Source: a virus. From it: a stretch of 47,878 nucleotides of DNA. This document shows, one piece after another, positions 1 to 7,799 of the stretch (the first letter of the stretch is position 1; each line of letters begins with the position of its first letter). The notes beneath the pieces were generated by a model. It was given only the letters and a program-made list of their open reading frames with translations. It made no database searches and was not told the DNA's origin. Location of the stretch: positions 1 to 47,878 of IMG/VR virus record IMGVR_UViG_3300036985_008405. One strand, given 5' to 3'. The position numbers and the translations under genes were made by a program.

Positions 1-652
1 GCAACGCAGTGACCTGTCCGCCGTCGATGCCGATGTACGCCTGCCCCGCGTACTGGTTGAGCACGACCACGCCCGCGTCCACGAGGTTGACGCCGACCGT
101 GTTGCTCACGGTGACCGAGCCGATGGAACCGCCGTCAGGGAACCACGTCGCGGGGAAGTTCAGGACGTAGACACCTGAGTCAACCAACTGCACGGTCCCG
201 ATGGAGCCGCCGTCGGGGAACCAGCCGGTGAAGCTGCCACCGCCTCCACTCGACCCCCCGTCGAGGATGATGACGTACAGCGGACTGGCCTGCGTCAGCT
301 CAACAGCCCACGGCACGCCGCCGTCACTCGAGGCGCCCTGCGTCACGGCACCGCCGGAACCACCGCTCGAGTTCACCGTGTAGACCTCGAGCGGCCCGCC
401 GTCGGACATCCGCATGAAGCCGATGTTGCCGCCGTCGGGGAACCACGAGGTCGAGTTGATGGTCAGGCCGGCGTCGCCCATGTTGATGGTGGCGGCGCAG
501 CCCGAGATGCAGTTCACGTTCAGGCCGCGCTGCGCCCCGACCGTGGTGACGCCCGCCTGCTTCGTCATGTCGGAGGGGTCGGTGATCTTCACCGCTGTCG
601 ACTGCGCAAACACGGTGGTGGCGAACAGGGACAGCATGGCGATCAGGCGCAT
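1..652 (-). CDS. Signal-peptide-bearing repeat protein, partial (runs off left edge)
   Basis: The reading frame is open from ATG at 652 to the window edge, giving 217 codons with no stop. Residues 1-16 look like a Sec signal peptide (MRLIAMLSLFATTVFA, then Q), with small residues V and A at the -3 and -1 positions. The rest is rich in Gly, Ser, Asp, Val and Thr. The block WFPDGG recurs at residues 70-75, 144-149 and 170-175, the last two within WFPDGGSIG, and shorter SDGG, LDGG and IDGG turns occur between. This looks like a beta-rich fibrous or adhesin-like protein. It sits beyond the tail fibre gene, so an appendage or receptor-binding accessory role is an inference. An exported signal on a virion protein is unusual; it could instead be a phage-encoded secreted protein. 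The C-terminus is missing. Confidence 0.75.
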   Translation of the reverse strand, partial: MRLIAMLSLFATTVFAQSTAVKITDPSDMTKQAGVTTVGAQRGLNVNCISGCAATINMGDAGLTINSTSWFPDGGNIGFMRMSDGGPLEVYTVNSSGGSGGAVTQGASSDGGVPWAVELTQASPLYVIILDGGSSGGGGSFTGWFPDGGSIGTVQLVDSGVYVLNFPATWFPDGGSIGSVTVSNTVGVNLVDAGVVVLNQYAGQAYIGIDGGQVTAL

Positions 653-665
653 GTGGGTCTACCTA

Positions 666-938
666 TCAGGCCGTGGTGTACGCCGCGAGTCGCGCGGCCG
701 CCGCGCCGCCGGACTGCTTCACCCAGACCTTCTTCTGCCGGGTCCAGATGATGAGCGGGTAGGTGTCGGTCGCGCGCACCAGCCCGTGATCCTCCACCCC
801 ATCGAACGAGAACGTGTAGCTGCCGGAGTCGGCGCGGAACACGAGCTGCGTCGGCTCGAAATCGAGTGCGAGGTCGGGAACGGTGGCCGCGGCGTACGCC
901 ACCGGCACCACAGCAACGAGGGCCATTTTCGCCGTCAT
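666..938 (-). CDS. Small protein with hydrophobic or signal-like N-terminus
   Basis: This is a 90-residue protein starting at ATG 938, with a strong AGGAGG Shine-Dalgarno six bases upstream. The N-terminus MTAKMALVAVVPVAYAAATV resembles a short signal peptide with a possible AYA cleavage site. The remainder is predicted beta-rich and ends in a basic, aromatic WTRQKKVWVKQ stretch and an Ala-rich tail. It starts one base beyond the stop of the gene above it (940-1209) and is followed after 13 bases by another protein with a signal-like N-terminus. I do not recognise a family. It may be a tail-fibre accessory or an exported protein. Confidence 0.7.
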   Translation of the reverse strand: MTAKMALVAVVPVAYAAATVPDLALDFEPTQLVFRADSGSYTFSFDGVEDHGLVRATDTYPLIIWTRQKKVWVKQSGGAAAARLAAYTTA

Positions 939-939
939 C

Positions 940-1209
940 TCAGGCCTCCTTCTCTTCGACGACCACCGGCTTCGGGGCGCGCTTGATGGTCCCGTCGGCA
1001 GCGACCTCATCGCTCGGCTCGAGCTGGTACGCGTCCTTCATGTTCGCGAACAGCGCATCATCTTCGCGCTTCGCCGCGCTCATCTCCGCATCGAGAACGC
1101 GCATCGCGGTGTTCAGGTTGTGGGCGTCAGCGCGCATCCGAAGCTGACGTTCTTTGGAGAGCTGCATGCGCAGCCGATCCATCTCGGACAGCTTCAAGAG
1201 GTCACTCAT
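940..1209 (-). CDS. Small coiled-coil protein downstream of the tail fibre
   Basis: The protein has 89 residues (ATG at 1209; a GTG at 1218 is an alternative). It is strongly helical and charged over residues 1-60, with heptad-like Leu, Met and Ala spacing, then has a Pro/Lys/Val/Glu-rich tail ending VVVEEKEA. No enzyme motif is visible. Its place directly after a long tail fibre gene would suit a fibre chaperone or assembly factor, but that is inference from position only. Confidence 0.65.
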   Translation of the reverse strand: MSDLLKLSEMDRLRMQLSKERQLRMRADAHNLNTAMRVLDAEMSAAKREDDALFANMKDAYQLEPSDEVAADGTIKRAPKPVVVEEKEA

Positions 1210-1213
1210 GGCG

Positions 1214-1241
1214 GGCACCCTACCGCCGAGGGCAGGGCGCC
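1214..1241 (-). promoter_or_regulatory. Hairpin between tail fibre gene and coiled-coil gene
   Basis: On the minus strand an 11-bp stem (arms 1231-1241 and 1214-1224, two G-T wobbles) closes a six-base loop in the 42-base gap after the fibre stop. There is no T-run, so it is not a clear intrinsic terminator. The only purine-rich stretch that could act as ribosome binding site for the ATG at 1209 (GGTAGGG) lies inside the 3' arm, so translational control is possible. Confidence 0.4.
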
Positions 1242-1251
1242 GCCAGAGCCG

Positions 1252-3846
1252 TCAGAAGATCTCCGCGTCCGCGGCCCAGTGCCCAAAAAAGAGGGTGCTC
1301 GCGTGCGCGGTGCCCGGCGTGGGGATGAACCCGTTTTGCCCAACGCTCACCGCGGACATCGTCACCGTCCCGGCGGATGCCCCATAATCCCAGAGCGCGG
1401 TGGCCGACACCGCGTATCGATAGAACGTGATCGCCGGGTCCTTGTACTTGCGCGCCTTGAACCAGATGGAGCTCAAGGCCGCCCCCGACGCATCCGAGAT
1501 TAGCTGCGCCATACCCGGGGTAGAGAACGTCCCCGGCACCGTCCCTACGTCGTAGCTCTTCTCGTAGAACGCCGCGCACGCGGCGAACTCCGCCGCATAG
1601 CTCGACTCCATGCGCTGCCACGGGGGGAGAACCGTCGACACGCTCTCAGTCAGCATCACGTTCGCGACTTCGAGGGAGCCGTCGGTCACACCGCTGGAAG
1701 CACCGAGGTCAATGATCTCGATCACCAGTGCCATCGTCGTCACGGTGGAGCCGACTACGCCGCCCGCCTGAAACCGCGTGAAGGTCGTACCGATGTTAAA
1801 AACCTCTTCGACACCCGTATCCGCAACAGTAGCCGCCCCGGTGTACCCGTCCGTGTACGTCTGCGTCTCCGTTACGCTGGTCCCGGTCACCAACTTCACG
1901 GAAACACCCGGCCCGGAACTGAACCCGACGTTGCGCAGCCACGCGCTCACGTTCACGCTCTTCCCACGCAGTTGCCGAACGACTCGCCGGTCGATCTCCT
2001 GCACCAGAGCCACCTTGGCGATGACATCGTACGGAGCGCTGGCGCTGTACGACACCCGGGCGCACCAGTCCCCGTTGGACAGCCCGTTCGCCAGACCGAA
2101 CTGATCCACGCTCACCGTGCCGCCGTCGCCGGGGTTGTCTGAGACGCTCCCGCCGTACCAACGGTCGGCCGTCCACCCACGGCTCCACACGTTCCCACCC
2201 GCCGCGTGCCCGGTAAAAAACGACCCCCCGCGCTGCCAGAAATCGAAGCCGGAGTTCAGGACGTAGTTCTTCGCCCGCGCCACCTCGTGCAGGTACTCCG
2301 TACCGACCGCGTCCGCGACAGCAGCCGGTCGGTCGATGTTCCCAATGCGGTCCTTGTTCAACGACTTGAGCAGGCCGCCCGCGTCGATCTGCCACTCAGC
2401 GACCGAGTTCAGGGTGAACTGCAAGGGGTTGTTCCCCGTGCCGACGCCCGCCATGCCCGCGATGGCCGTCATCCGAACGAAGCTGCCGACCGTCGCAGAC
2501 ATCGCCATGAGCAGCACGCCGGCCCCCGCCCGCTGCATCGACAGGTAGTCCCCGGCCGTCCCCGAGATGACGCGGAACTCGGTCGCGCCGATCTCCGAGA
2601 GCGTCCAGTCCGGCCACCCGATGACTCGAGCCGCCGCGTTGAACGTGAGGTCGCCGTCCTTGTCGATCACCGTCAGCGCCGCCCCCGCGCTGCTCTGCAC
2701 CTCGAACAGGTTCGCCGTCTGCCCCGCGAAGCCCTTTGCGATGAGCGCCTGCGTCCCGACAGCCGACGAGACGGCAACCGGCGTCACGAGCTGCCCGGTA
2801 GCGTTCACCGACAACAGCACCGCGTTGGTGCTGCTCAACACCTCGAACAGGTTCGCCGTCTGCCCCGCGAAGCCCTTCGCCGTCAGCGGGGTGGTACCAA
2901 CCGCACCGGACGCGAAGCGGAAACCGACGGTGCTCGGGTCCGCGTTGGTGCCGTCCGTCCGCACCCCGTTCACCAGCGCGCCCTTCGCCCCGTGCACGAG
3001 GTAGGCGCGGTCGATGGGCGTCAGGTCGATGTCCGCGCCGCCCACCCCGTTGAACCACACATCGAAGGTCGCGCCCGCGCTCATCGCGGAGCCGACGCGG
3101 CGCCGCACCGTCCCAACCGTCAGGGACAGCGCGCCCACATCGTTCACGAACACGGTGTCGCCCACAGCCGCGACGCCCCCCGGCGTCTGCGCGGCGAGCC
3201 GCCCGATGTACCGCACGCGCATCAGCCCGCCGTTGGCGATGCTGGTCGTCACGCCGTCAGGGGCGTACTCGACGACCGCGAGAAGCTCATCGAGCTCCGC
3301 CAGCACGTTCGCGTGCGCCACGCTGAAGCCGGGCACCGTCTCCTGCCCCGGCAACGTCGACTTGATGACGCTCGCCGCCGAGCAGCGCACCACCTGCCCG
3401 CGCGTCAGCGCGCCGCCGCTCGCGTTCACACCGACGATGATGCCGGGGTCCGACAGCAGCCCGTCGATGCGCCGCAGCAGGCTGTCCATCGACACGGCCC
3501 ACCCATCCGCCGTGTCCGCCTCGAGCACCTCGCCGGCTGCCGGGATGCGCTCGAGCGTCTTGAGCTGCTGCACCGCCGCGATCACCGTCTGCGACTGCTC
3601 GGTGACCAGCCCAGCGTTCACCGTCAGCTTGAGGAGGTACGTGCCCTCCTTCTTCGGGGTGAACGTCGGGTTCTGCAGGCTGGCCGACGACAGCACGTCC
3701 GCGGTGAGCGGCGGCTGATCGAGAATTTCCCACGCGTACGAGAGCTCGCCGCCGATGTTCTGGTTGTCGAGCTGGACGAGCGTGTTGATCGGGAGCGCCA
3801 ACTTGCTCCCGACCACGGCGTTGATGGTGATGCTGGCCTGCGGCAT
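1252..3846 (-). CDS. Tail fibre / receptor-binding protein
   Basis: This 864-residue protein is the largest virion adhesin in the window. Residues 1-90 resemble an Ig-like (PKD-type) beta sandwich, with a typical GELSYAWEILDQPPLTADVL core. A long beta-rich shaft follows and contains two copies of KGFAGQTANLFEV (about residues 323-336 and 370-383), a motif common in trimeric phage fibres. From about residue 525 a module opens with NYVLNSGFDFWQRG and later WTADRW, the usual start of a carbohydrate-binding jelly-roll in phage fibres. It would bind a surface receptor at the end of the baseplate. It is followed by small accessory genes. Confidence 0.85.
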   Translation of the reverse strand: MPQASITINAVVGSKLALPINTLVQLDNQNIGGELSYAWEILDQPPLTADVLSSASLQNPTFTPKKEGTYLLKLTVNAGLVTEQSQTVIAAVQQLKTLERIPAAGEVLEADTADGWAVSMDSLLRRIDGLLSDPGIIVGVNASGGALTRGQVVRCSAASVIKSTLPGQETVPGFSVAHANVLAELDELLAVVEYAPDGVTTSIANGGLMRVRYIGRLAAQTPGGVAAVGDTVFVNDVGALSLTVGTVRRRVGSAMSAGATFDVWFNGVGGADIDLTPIDRAYLVHGAKGALVNGVRTDGTNADPSTVGFRFASGAVGTTPLTAKGFAGQTANLFEVLSSTNAVLLSVNATGQLVTPVAVSSAVGTQALIAKGFAGQTANLFEVQSSAGAALTVIDKDGDLTFNAAARVIGWPDWTLSEIGATEFRVISGTAGDYLSMQRAGAGVLLMAMSATVGSFVRMTAIAGMAGVGTGNNPLQFTLNSVAEWQIDAGGLLKSLNKDRIGNIDRPAAVADAVGTEYLHEVARAKNYVLNSGFDFWQRGGSFFTGHAAGGNVWSRGWTADRWYGGSVSDNPGDGGTVSVDQFGLANGLSNGDWCARVSYSASAPYDVIAKVALVQEIDRRVVRQLRGKSVNVSAWLRNVGFSSGPGVSVKLVTGTSVTETQTYTDGYTGAATVADTGVEEVFNIGTTFTRFQAGGVVGSTVTTMALVIEIIDLGASSGVTDGSLEVANVMLTESVSTVLPPWQRMESSYAAEFAACAAFYEKSYDVGTVPGTFSTPGMAQLISDASGAALSSIWFKARKYKDPAITFYRYAVSATALWDYGASAGTVTMSAVSVGQNGFIPTPGTAHASTLFFGHWAADAEIF
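2698..2877 (-). repeat. 39-bp direct repeat, 141-bp spacing, inside the fibre gene
   Basis: Positions 2698-2736 and 2839-2877 are identical over 39 bases, 141 bases (47 codons) apart and in the same frame. They encode the two KGFAGQTANLFEV blocks of the fibre shaft. The spacing implies a 47-residue structural repeat. Near-identity at DNA level points to recent duplication or gene conversion. Confidence 0.8.
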
Positions 3847-3866
3847 GGCGCACTCCTAGGTGTTGC

Positions 3867-5018
3867 TCAGTACCGCTTGATGATCCCGTGCAGGTCGAAG
3901 ACGAACGGGTTGCTCGGGTTGCCGGTCACGCCCGCGTTCTGCGACCACGCTTGGCAGGCGACCATCAAGTACGGGGTGCCGATGGCGAACGTCTCTGCGT
4001 CGCTGGTCTGCCCAGCGCCAGCGAGCAGCGCCTGAATGCCCGCGTCGACGACCCCGACCACCATGTCGACGACCGACAGGTTCTCGAACGGCGGGCCAGC
4101 CACAGCCGTCAACACGCTGCCGGAGGCGTGACCGCGAATCGGGGTGGCCCCGCCGATGAACCAGACGGTGAACTGCGTGTTGTCCCCGTCGATGGTCTTG
4201 TGCACCAGCGCCTGCATGCCGGCCGGGAGATCCTGCAGGACCGCCGACGGGGGCGTGCCGGCGGTGCTCGAGATGGTGCCGCGCACCGCGACGCGCTGCA
4301 GGCCGTCTTGGCAGAGGGGGACGCGCAGGTCGCTGATGTTCGCCTTCGTGATGGTGGTGGCGGCCGCAGCCACGCGCACCGAGGCGATCTTCACGTAGCC
4401 AGCCGTCACCGCGGGCTCGGCCGGGACAGCCGCCGGGACGCCCTGCTTGTACGAGAGGGCCATCACCGAGTTCGACGGGCTGCTCACCACGCCGGACGAC
4501 CCGTCCTGCGTGAAGGCGAGGGTCTTGTTCACTGAGGTAGCGACGAACGTCCCGGTCCCAGCGTCGAGCACATCCCGGGAGAGCGGGTTGCCGACCACGC
4601 GATTCATCCGAACCTCGATGATGTCGATGCGGGGGTTCGTCGCGTCCCCGGCGGAGATGCCGCTCAGGGTGGCGTCCGCCAGCAGCGACAGCGGCTTGTA
4701 CTCGCTCCGGTCATCCAGCCCGCTGATGGAGCTGATCGCCGCCGGGACATCGCTTGGGAGGTACTGGAAGCCCTGCCCCTTCGACAGCACCACCGACAGA
4801 CCGGGCACCGCGCTCGCGCGCACCTTGAAGCCGTCCCCGAAGAAGCCGGAGGGCGGGTTGCCGGAGAGGTCGCTGACGCCAGAACCGACGCGCCCGGTGA
4901 AGAAGCTCTTCAGCACCTCACGGATGGAGCGGTCGATCTGGCTCTGCAGCGTGTTGATGTCGCTCGAGAGCGGGCGCTCGCGGGTGTTGATGATGGTGCG
5001 GTCGAATTGGTTGTTCAT
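3867..5018 (-). CDS. Baseplate- or fibre-associated structural protein
   Basis: The product has 383 residues and starts at ATG 5018, two bases after the stop of the baseplate gene above. The N-terminus MNNQFDRTIINTRERPLSSD, followed by a helical segment with DINTLQSQIDRSIREVL, looks like an attachment helix. The rest is beta-rich and full of Ser, Thr, Val and Gly, ending FVFDLHGIIKRY. The layout fits a fibre adaptor or baseplate periphery protein between the baseplate and the main fibre. No catalytic motif is seen. Family assignment is by context and composition. Confidence 0.7.
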   Translation of the reverse strand: MNNQFDRTIINTRERPLSSDINTLQSQIDRSIREVLKSFFTGRVGSGVSDLSGNPPSGFFGDGFKVRASAVPGLSVVLSKGQGFQYLPSDVPAAISSISGLDDRSEYKPLSLLADATLSGISAGDATNPRIDIIEVRMNRVVGNPLSRDVLDAGTGTFVATSVNKTLAFTQDGSSGVVSSPSNSVMALSYKQGVPAAVPAEPAVTAGYVKIASVRVAAAATTITKANISDLRVPLCQDGLQRVAVRGTISSTAGTPPSAVLQDLPAGMQALVHKTIDGDNTQFTVWFIGGATPIRGHASGSVLTAVAGPPFENLSVVDMVVGVVDAGIQALLAGAGQTSDAETFAIGTPYLMVACQAWSQNAGVTGNPSNPFVFDLHGIIKRY

Positions 5019-5020
5019 GG

Positions 5021-6253
5021 TTACGCGCCTTCCAGCTCAACAGCCGCGGAGATGCCGGCCGCCTTGATTGCCTGCATGGTGTCCCAGACGCCCTTGTATA
5101 CGGCCTGCCGCGCCAAGTCGAAACCGTCGTACCCGCCGACGCCGACAACCGTGAAAGCACTCGTCAGGTCGTACGCGCCCAGCGCGCGGGTGCCCGTCGC
5201 CGTCGGCAGCCCGAACGTGCCGGACGCCGTGTCGTCGTACGCGAACCCGACGTCGGTGATCGCGGGCAGGCTCGACATCACCACGATGAACGCCCCGCGG
5301 TAGTCCGTTTCGTCCAGCCACCTGTTGCGGAACGGCGCCGCGCTGCGCGGGTCATCGAAGCAGAAGAGGTTCGGGTTGAAGTTGCTGCCCGCGATGAAGT
5401 CCACCGGAGCGTCCCAGCACGTCTGGTACACGACGTCCCACGTCTCGATGAAGTCGTAGGTGAGAGGGTAGCTCGCGCTAAACTGGATCATCGCGCGGTC
5501 CACGGCATCGGGGCTGATGTTGTCCGGCAGTGCACGGACACGCCCGCGGTAGGCCGCATCGAGCTCGTTCGGGAGCCGGTAGACGGTCCGGTCAGCACCG
5601 TGTTGATCGAGCGCCGGGTCAGCCCCGCCCGCCGTCGCGGCCCCCGTCTGCCGCACCAGAATGGTCGCGTCCCCGAAGTCTGGCGACTCGACGAGCCGCT
5701 CGATGGTGTCGACCTCGCCCTCGAGCGACTCCCCGTCAGCGGCCAGCAGTGGCCCCGGCTCGTTCCACGCGTAGTCCTTCACCACCGCGGTGATGCCCAC
5801 CGAGAAGGGGCCGAGCGCCGCCGCAGGGAAGGTCACGTCGGCCGCGGTCGCGAAGATGCGACCGCCCTTCGACGAGCGGACGAGGGAGCCGGCCTTCACC
5901 ACGACGTCGATGCCCTCCGCGTTCGCCCCCGGGCGGTAGAGCTCGACGGTGCCGGTCGCCAGCGAGCCGCCCGTCGACGAGAGGATCTGCGACATGCACC
6001 CGAGCCGGGCCACCGCCAGCGACATGCGCGCGGCGAGCGCGGCGAACGCCTGCAAGGCCTCGTACCCGGGGCCGGGGGACTTCAGCGGCTCGATGTACGC
6101 GGGCGGCAGGATGCGGTCGAAGAGGTCGAGGAAGTCCTGCTGCGTCATCGCTTCGATGGGGCAGGGGAGCAGTGGCGAACCGGACGTTGCTCCGGCGACA
6201 ACGCTCGAGCCGACCGGAGGCGTCAGCAGCGTCCACGAGAACGAGGAGGGCAT
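5021..6253 (-). CDS. Baseplate protein (tail protein I / late baseplate-like)
   Basis: This is a 410-residue protein starting at ATG 6253, immediately after the TGA of the LamG gene. An N-terminal helical region around residues 36-85 (DFLDLFDRILPPAYIEPLKSPG, then ALQAFAALAARM) is typical of proteins that follow gpJ in contractile-tail baseplates. A beta-rich middle and a C-terminal region with PFRNRWLDETDYRGAFIVVMSS follow. I infer a baseplate rim or fibre-mount role. The order gpJ-like, appendage genes, this gene, fibres supports that. I cannot name the family more exactly. Confidence 0.65.
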   Translation of the reverse strand: MPSSFSWTLLTPPVGSSVVAGATSGSPLLPCPIEAMTQQDFLDLFDRILPPAYIEPLKSPGPGYEALQAFAALAARMSLAVARLGCMSQILSSTGGSLATGTVELYRPGANAEGIDVVVKAGSLVRSSKGGRIFATAADVTFPAAALGPFSVGITAVVKDYAWNEPGPLLAADGESLEGEVDTIERLVESPDFGDATILVRQTGAATAGGADPALDQHGADRTVYRLPNELDAAYRGRVRALPDNISPDAVDRAMIQFSASYPLTYDFIETWDVVYQTCWDAPVDFIAGSNFNPNLFCFDDPRSAAPFRNRWLDETDYRGAFIVVMSSLPAITDVGFAYDDTASGTFGLPTATGTRALGAYDLTSAFTVVGVGGYDGFDLARQAVYKGVWDTMQAIKAAGISAAVELEGA

Positions 6254-7246
6254 TCAGGTAATCCCGGTGGCGATGATGCGTGGAGAGGCAGGCCACCCCT
6301 GTTGCCGCAGCAACGTGTACCTGAAGCCGCCGGTGATCGCGGTGCGGCTGCTCAGGGCGGCGTATGCGGGGGCGAAGCTCGTACCGTCGTGAACGACCTC
6401 GTAGGTCGACAAGCCGGGAAACGAGGCGGAGATCAGCGCGGTGGCCTGCGTCACGTCAACGACGATAGGGGTTGTGGATGAGATGCCTTCCGTCACCGCC
6501 GGCGACACTACGGTGACGGTGGGGACGATCCCGGAACTGAACCCTCGATTGAACGACTCGAGGATCTCCTCGTCGCTGCGCGCAACCGACGAGAGGCGGA
6601 AGTCCGCCATGTGTCCGAAGTAGAAATCGCGGGGACCGCTCGGCCAAGACCACATGCGCAAATGGCCGCCGCTGTACTGCGCATCCGGTCCTGCCAATTG
6701 CTTTCCCGGGTAGCTGATGTCCAGCACGCCGTTGATGAAGAAGTCCACTGTTCTGGTGATGCCGGCGACCGTCTTAACGCGCACGGCGATGTGCCGAGTC
6801 CCGAACTCAGGCAGCGCGGTTGCCGCGTACAGGTCGTTGCCGACGCCGTCGGCGTCCCACCAGCTAAACAACAAGCGTCTCGGGAACGCGGGATTGATCA
6901 GCAACAGACACAGCCCATTCGTCCCAGCGCCATCACCGATGTTGTGAAGGAAGATGTTGCTCCAATCGCCGGGGTAGCGCCCGTCGAAGTCACTCCAGAA
7001 CTCAAGAGTGTAATCGCCGCGAAGGACTGTTCGCAGCGCGAGGTCTGACGCGCGGGTCATCGCCTGCCCACCCGTCACATGCCGCCCATACTGCGAGATG
7101 AGGCTGTAGCTGCGAACTTGGGAGGTTCCGTAACTCGCCGCGAGCGTGCGCCCGCCGTCCGTCGCATCGAGAAGGTCGCCGCCACCCGGTTCGTCCATTC
7201 GCCACAGCGCGAACGTGTTGGCGTCGAGGATGTGCCCCTGTCCCAC
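6254..7246 (-). CDS. LamG/concanavalin-like appendage protein
   Basis: This 330-residue protein starts at GTG 7246 with GGAGGG seven bases upstream. Residues 1-230 have the hallmarks of a LamG-type jelly-roll: LWRMDEPGGGDLLDA at the start, YTLEFWSDFDGRYP, TRHIAVRVK, VDFFINGVL and DFYFGHMADFRLSSVARS at the end. These domains bind sugars or cell-surface ligands. A separate C-terminal domain (about residues 245-330) contains SFPGLSTYEVVHDGTSF and TLLRQQGWPASPRII, and is clearly related to the C-terminal part of the next upstream gene (7326-7796). It probably forms part of the host-recognition apparatus. Confidence 0.75.
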   Translation of the reverse strand: MGQGHILDANTFALWRMDEPGGGDLLDATDGGRTLAASYGTSQVRSYSLISQYGRHVTGGQAMTRASDLALRTVLRGDYTLEFWSDFDGRYPGDWSNIFLHNIGDGAGTNGLCLLLINPAFPRRLLFSWWDADGVGNDLYAATALPEFGTRHIAVRVKTVAGITRTVDFFINGVLDISYPGKQLAGPDAQYSGGHLRMWSWPSGPRDFYFGHMADFRLSSVARSDEEILESFNRGFSSGIVPTVTVVSPAVTEGISSTTPIVVDVTQATALISASFPGLSTYEVVHDGTSFAPAYAALSSRTAITGGFRYTLLRQQGWPASPRIIATGIT

Positions 7247-7249
7247 GGG

Positions 7250-7315
7250 TTAGCCCTCCACAACGACGAAGGCGTCGATGGAAGGCGTCAGGGGGCTGAA
7301 GCGGCTAGGCGTCAT
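7250..7315 (-). CDS. Possible 21-residue mini-ORF
   Basis: ATG at 7315 is preceded by AAGGA at seven-base spacing and opens 21 codons ending in TAA at 7250, four bases above the GTG of the LamG gene. The Shine-Dalgarno of that gene lies inside the last codons. The peptide is MTPSRFSPLTPSIDAFVVVE plus G. It may be a real tiny gene or simply a translational coupler that delivers ribosomes to the next start. Confidence 0.3.
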   Translation of the reverse strand: MTPSRFSPLTPSIDAFVVVEG

Positions 7316-7325
7316 GGGCGGTTCC

Positions 7326-7796
7326 TTACACCAGCGTCCAAGCGTAGATCACGCTGTCGACTGGGTTCATGTTTCCGTACTCGTCGACGGCCATCGGGAT
7401 GATGCGCGGGCTCGCCGGCCAGCCTTCCTTCCGCAGCAGCGTGAAGTAGACGGCGTCACCGACGACGGTGCGCGAGTTGCCGAGGCGCAGCGGGTAGCTT
7501 TCCGAGAACGCCGCGCCGTCATGCGCCACCTCGTAGGTGCTCATCATCGGGAAGCTCACCAGCACGATGACGCGCTGCAGGGTCGCTGGCGCGACGGGCT
7601 GCACCATGAACGAAAGGGGCGTGATGGAACCGATGGGGGAAGCGAGCGAGGGGGAGAAGCCGGCCACCACAGGCGGGGCAGTTGGCGCGGGCGGCGCGAC
7701 GGTGCCGAGCAGCTCATTCAGCGACCAGACCTTGAACGCACGGACGACCGCGTCCAGCGGCAGGAGCTCGAGCTCGTTGGCGTCGTAGGCTGCCAT
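7326..7796 (-). CDS. Appendage protein sharing a domain with the LamG protein
   Basis: The protein has 156 residues. A 30-residue helical N-terminus (DANELELLPLDAVVRAFKVW) leads into a Pro/Ala linker and then a beta-rich domain (about residues 45-150) with SFPMMSTYEVAHDGAAF and TLLRKEGWPASPRII. That domain aligns with the C-terminus of the LamG gene downstream, so the two are paralogues by partial duplication. It is likely a baseplate-attached structural piece; no enzymatic residues are recognisable. Confidence 0.65.
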   Translation of the reverse strand: MAAYDANELELLPLDAVVRAFKVWSLNELLGTVAPPAPTAPPVVAGFSPSLASPIGSITPLSFMVQPVAPATLQRVIVLVSFPMMSTYEVAHDGAAFSESYPLRLGNSRTVVGDAVYFTLLRKEGWPASPRIIPMAVDEYGNMNPVDSVIYAWTLV

Positions 7797-7799
7797 GAC

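Noticed and set aside
2206-4035. 609-codon plus-strand open frame opposite the tail fibre
   Set aside because: Arg/His-rich antisense shadow; the minus frame has fibre repeats and a conserved C-terminal module.
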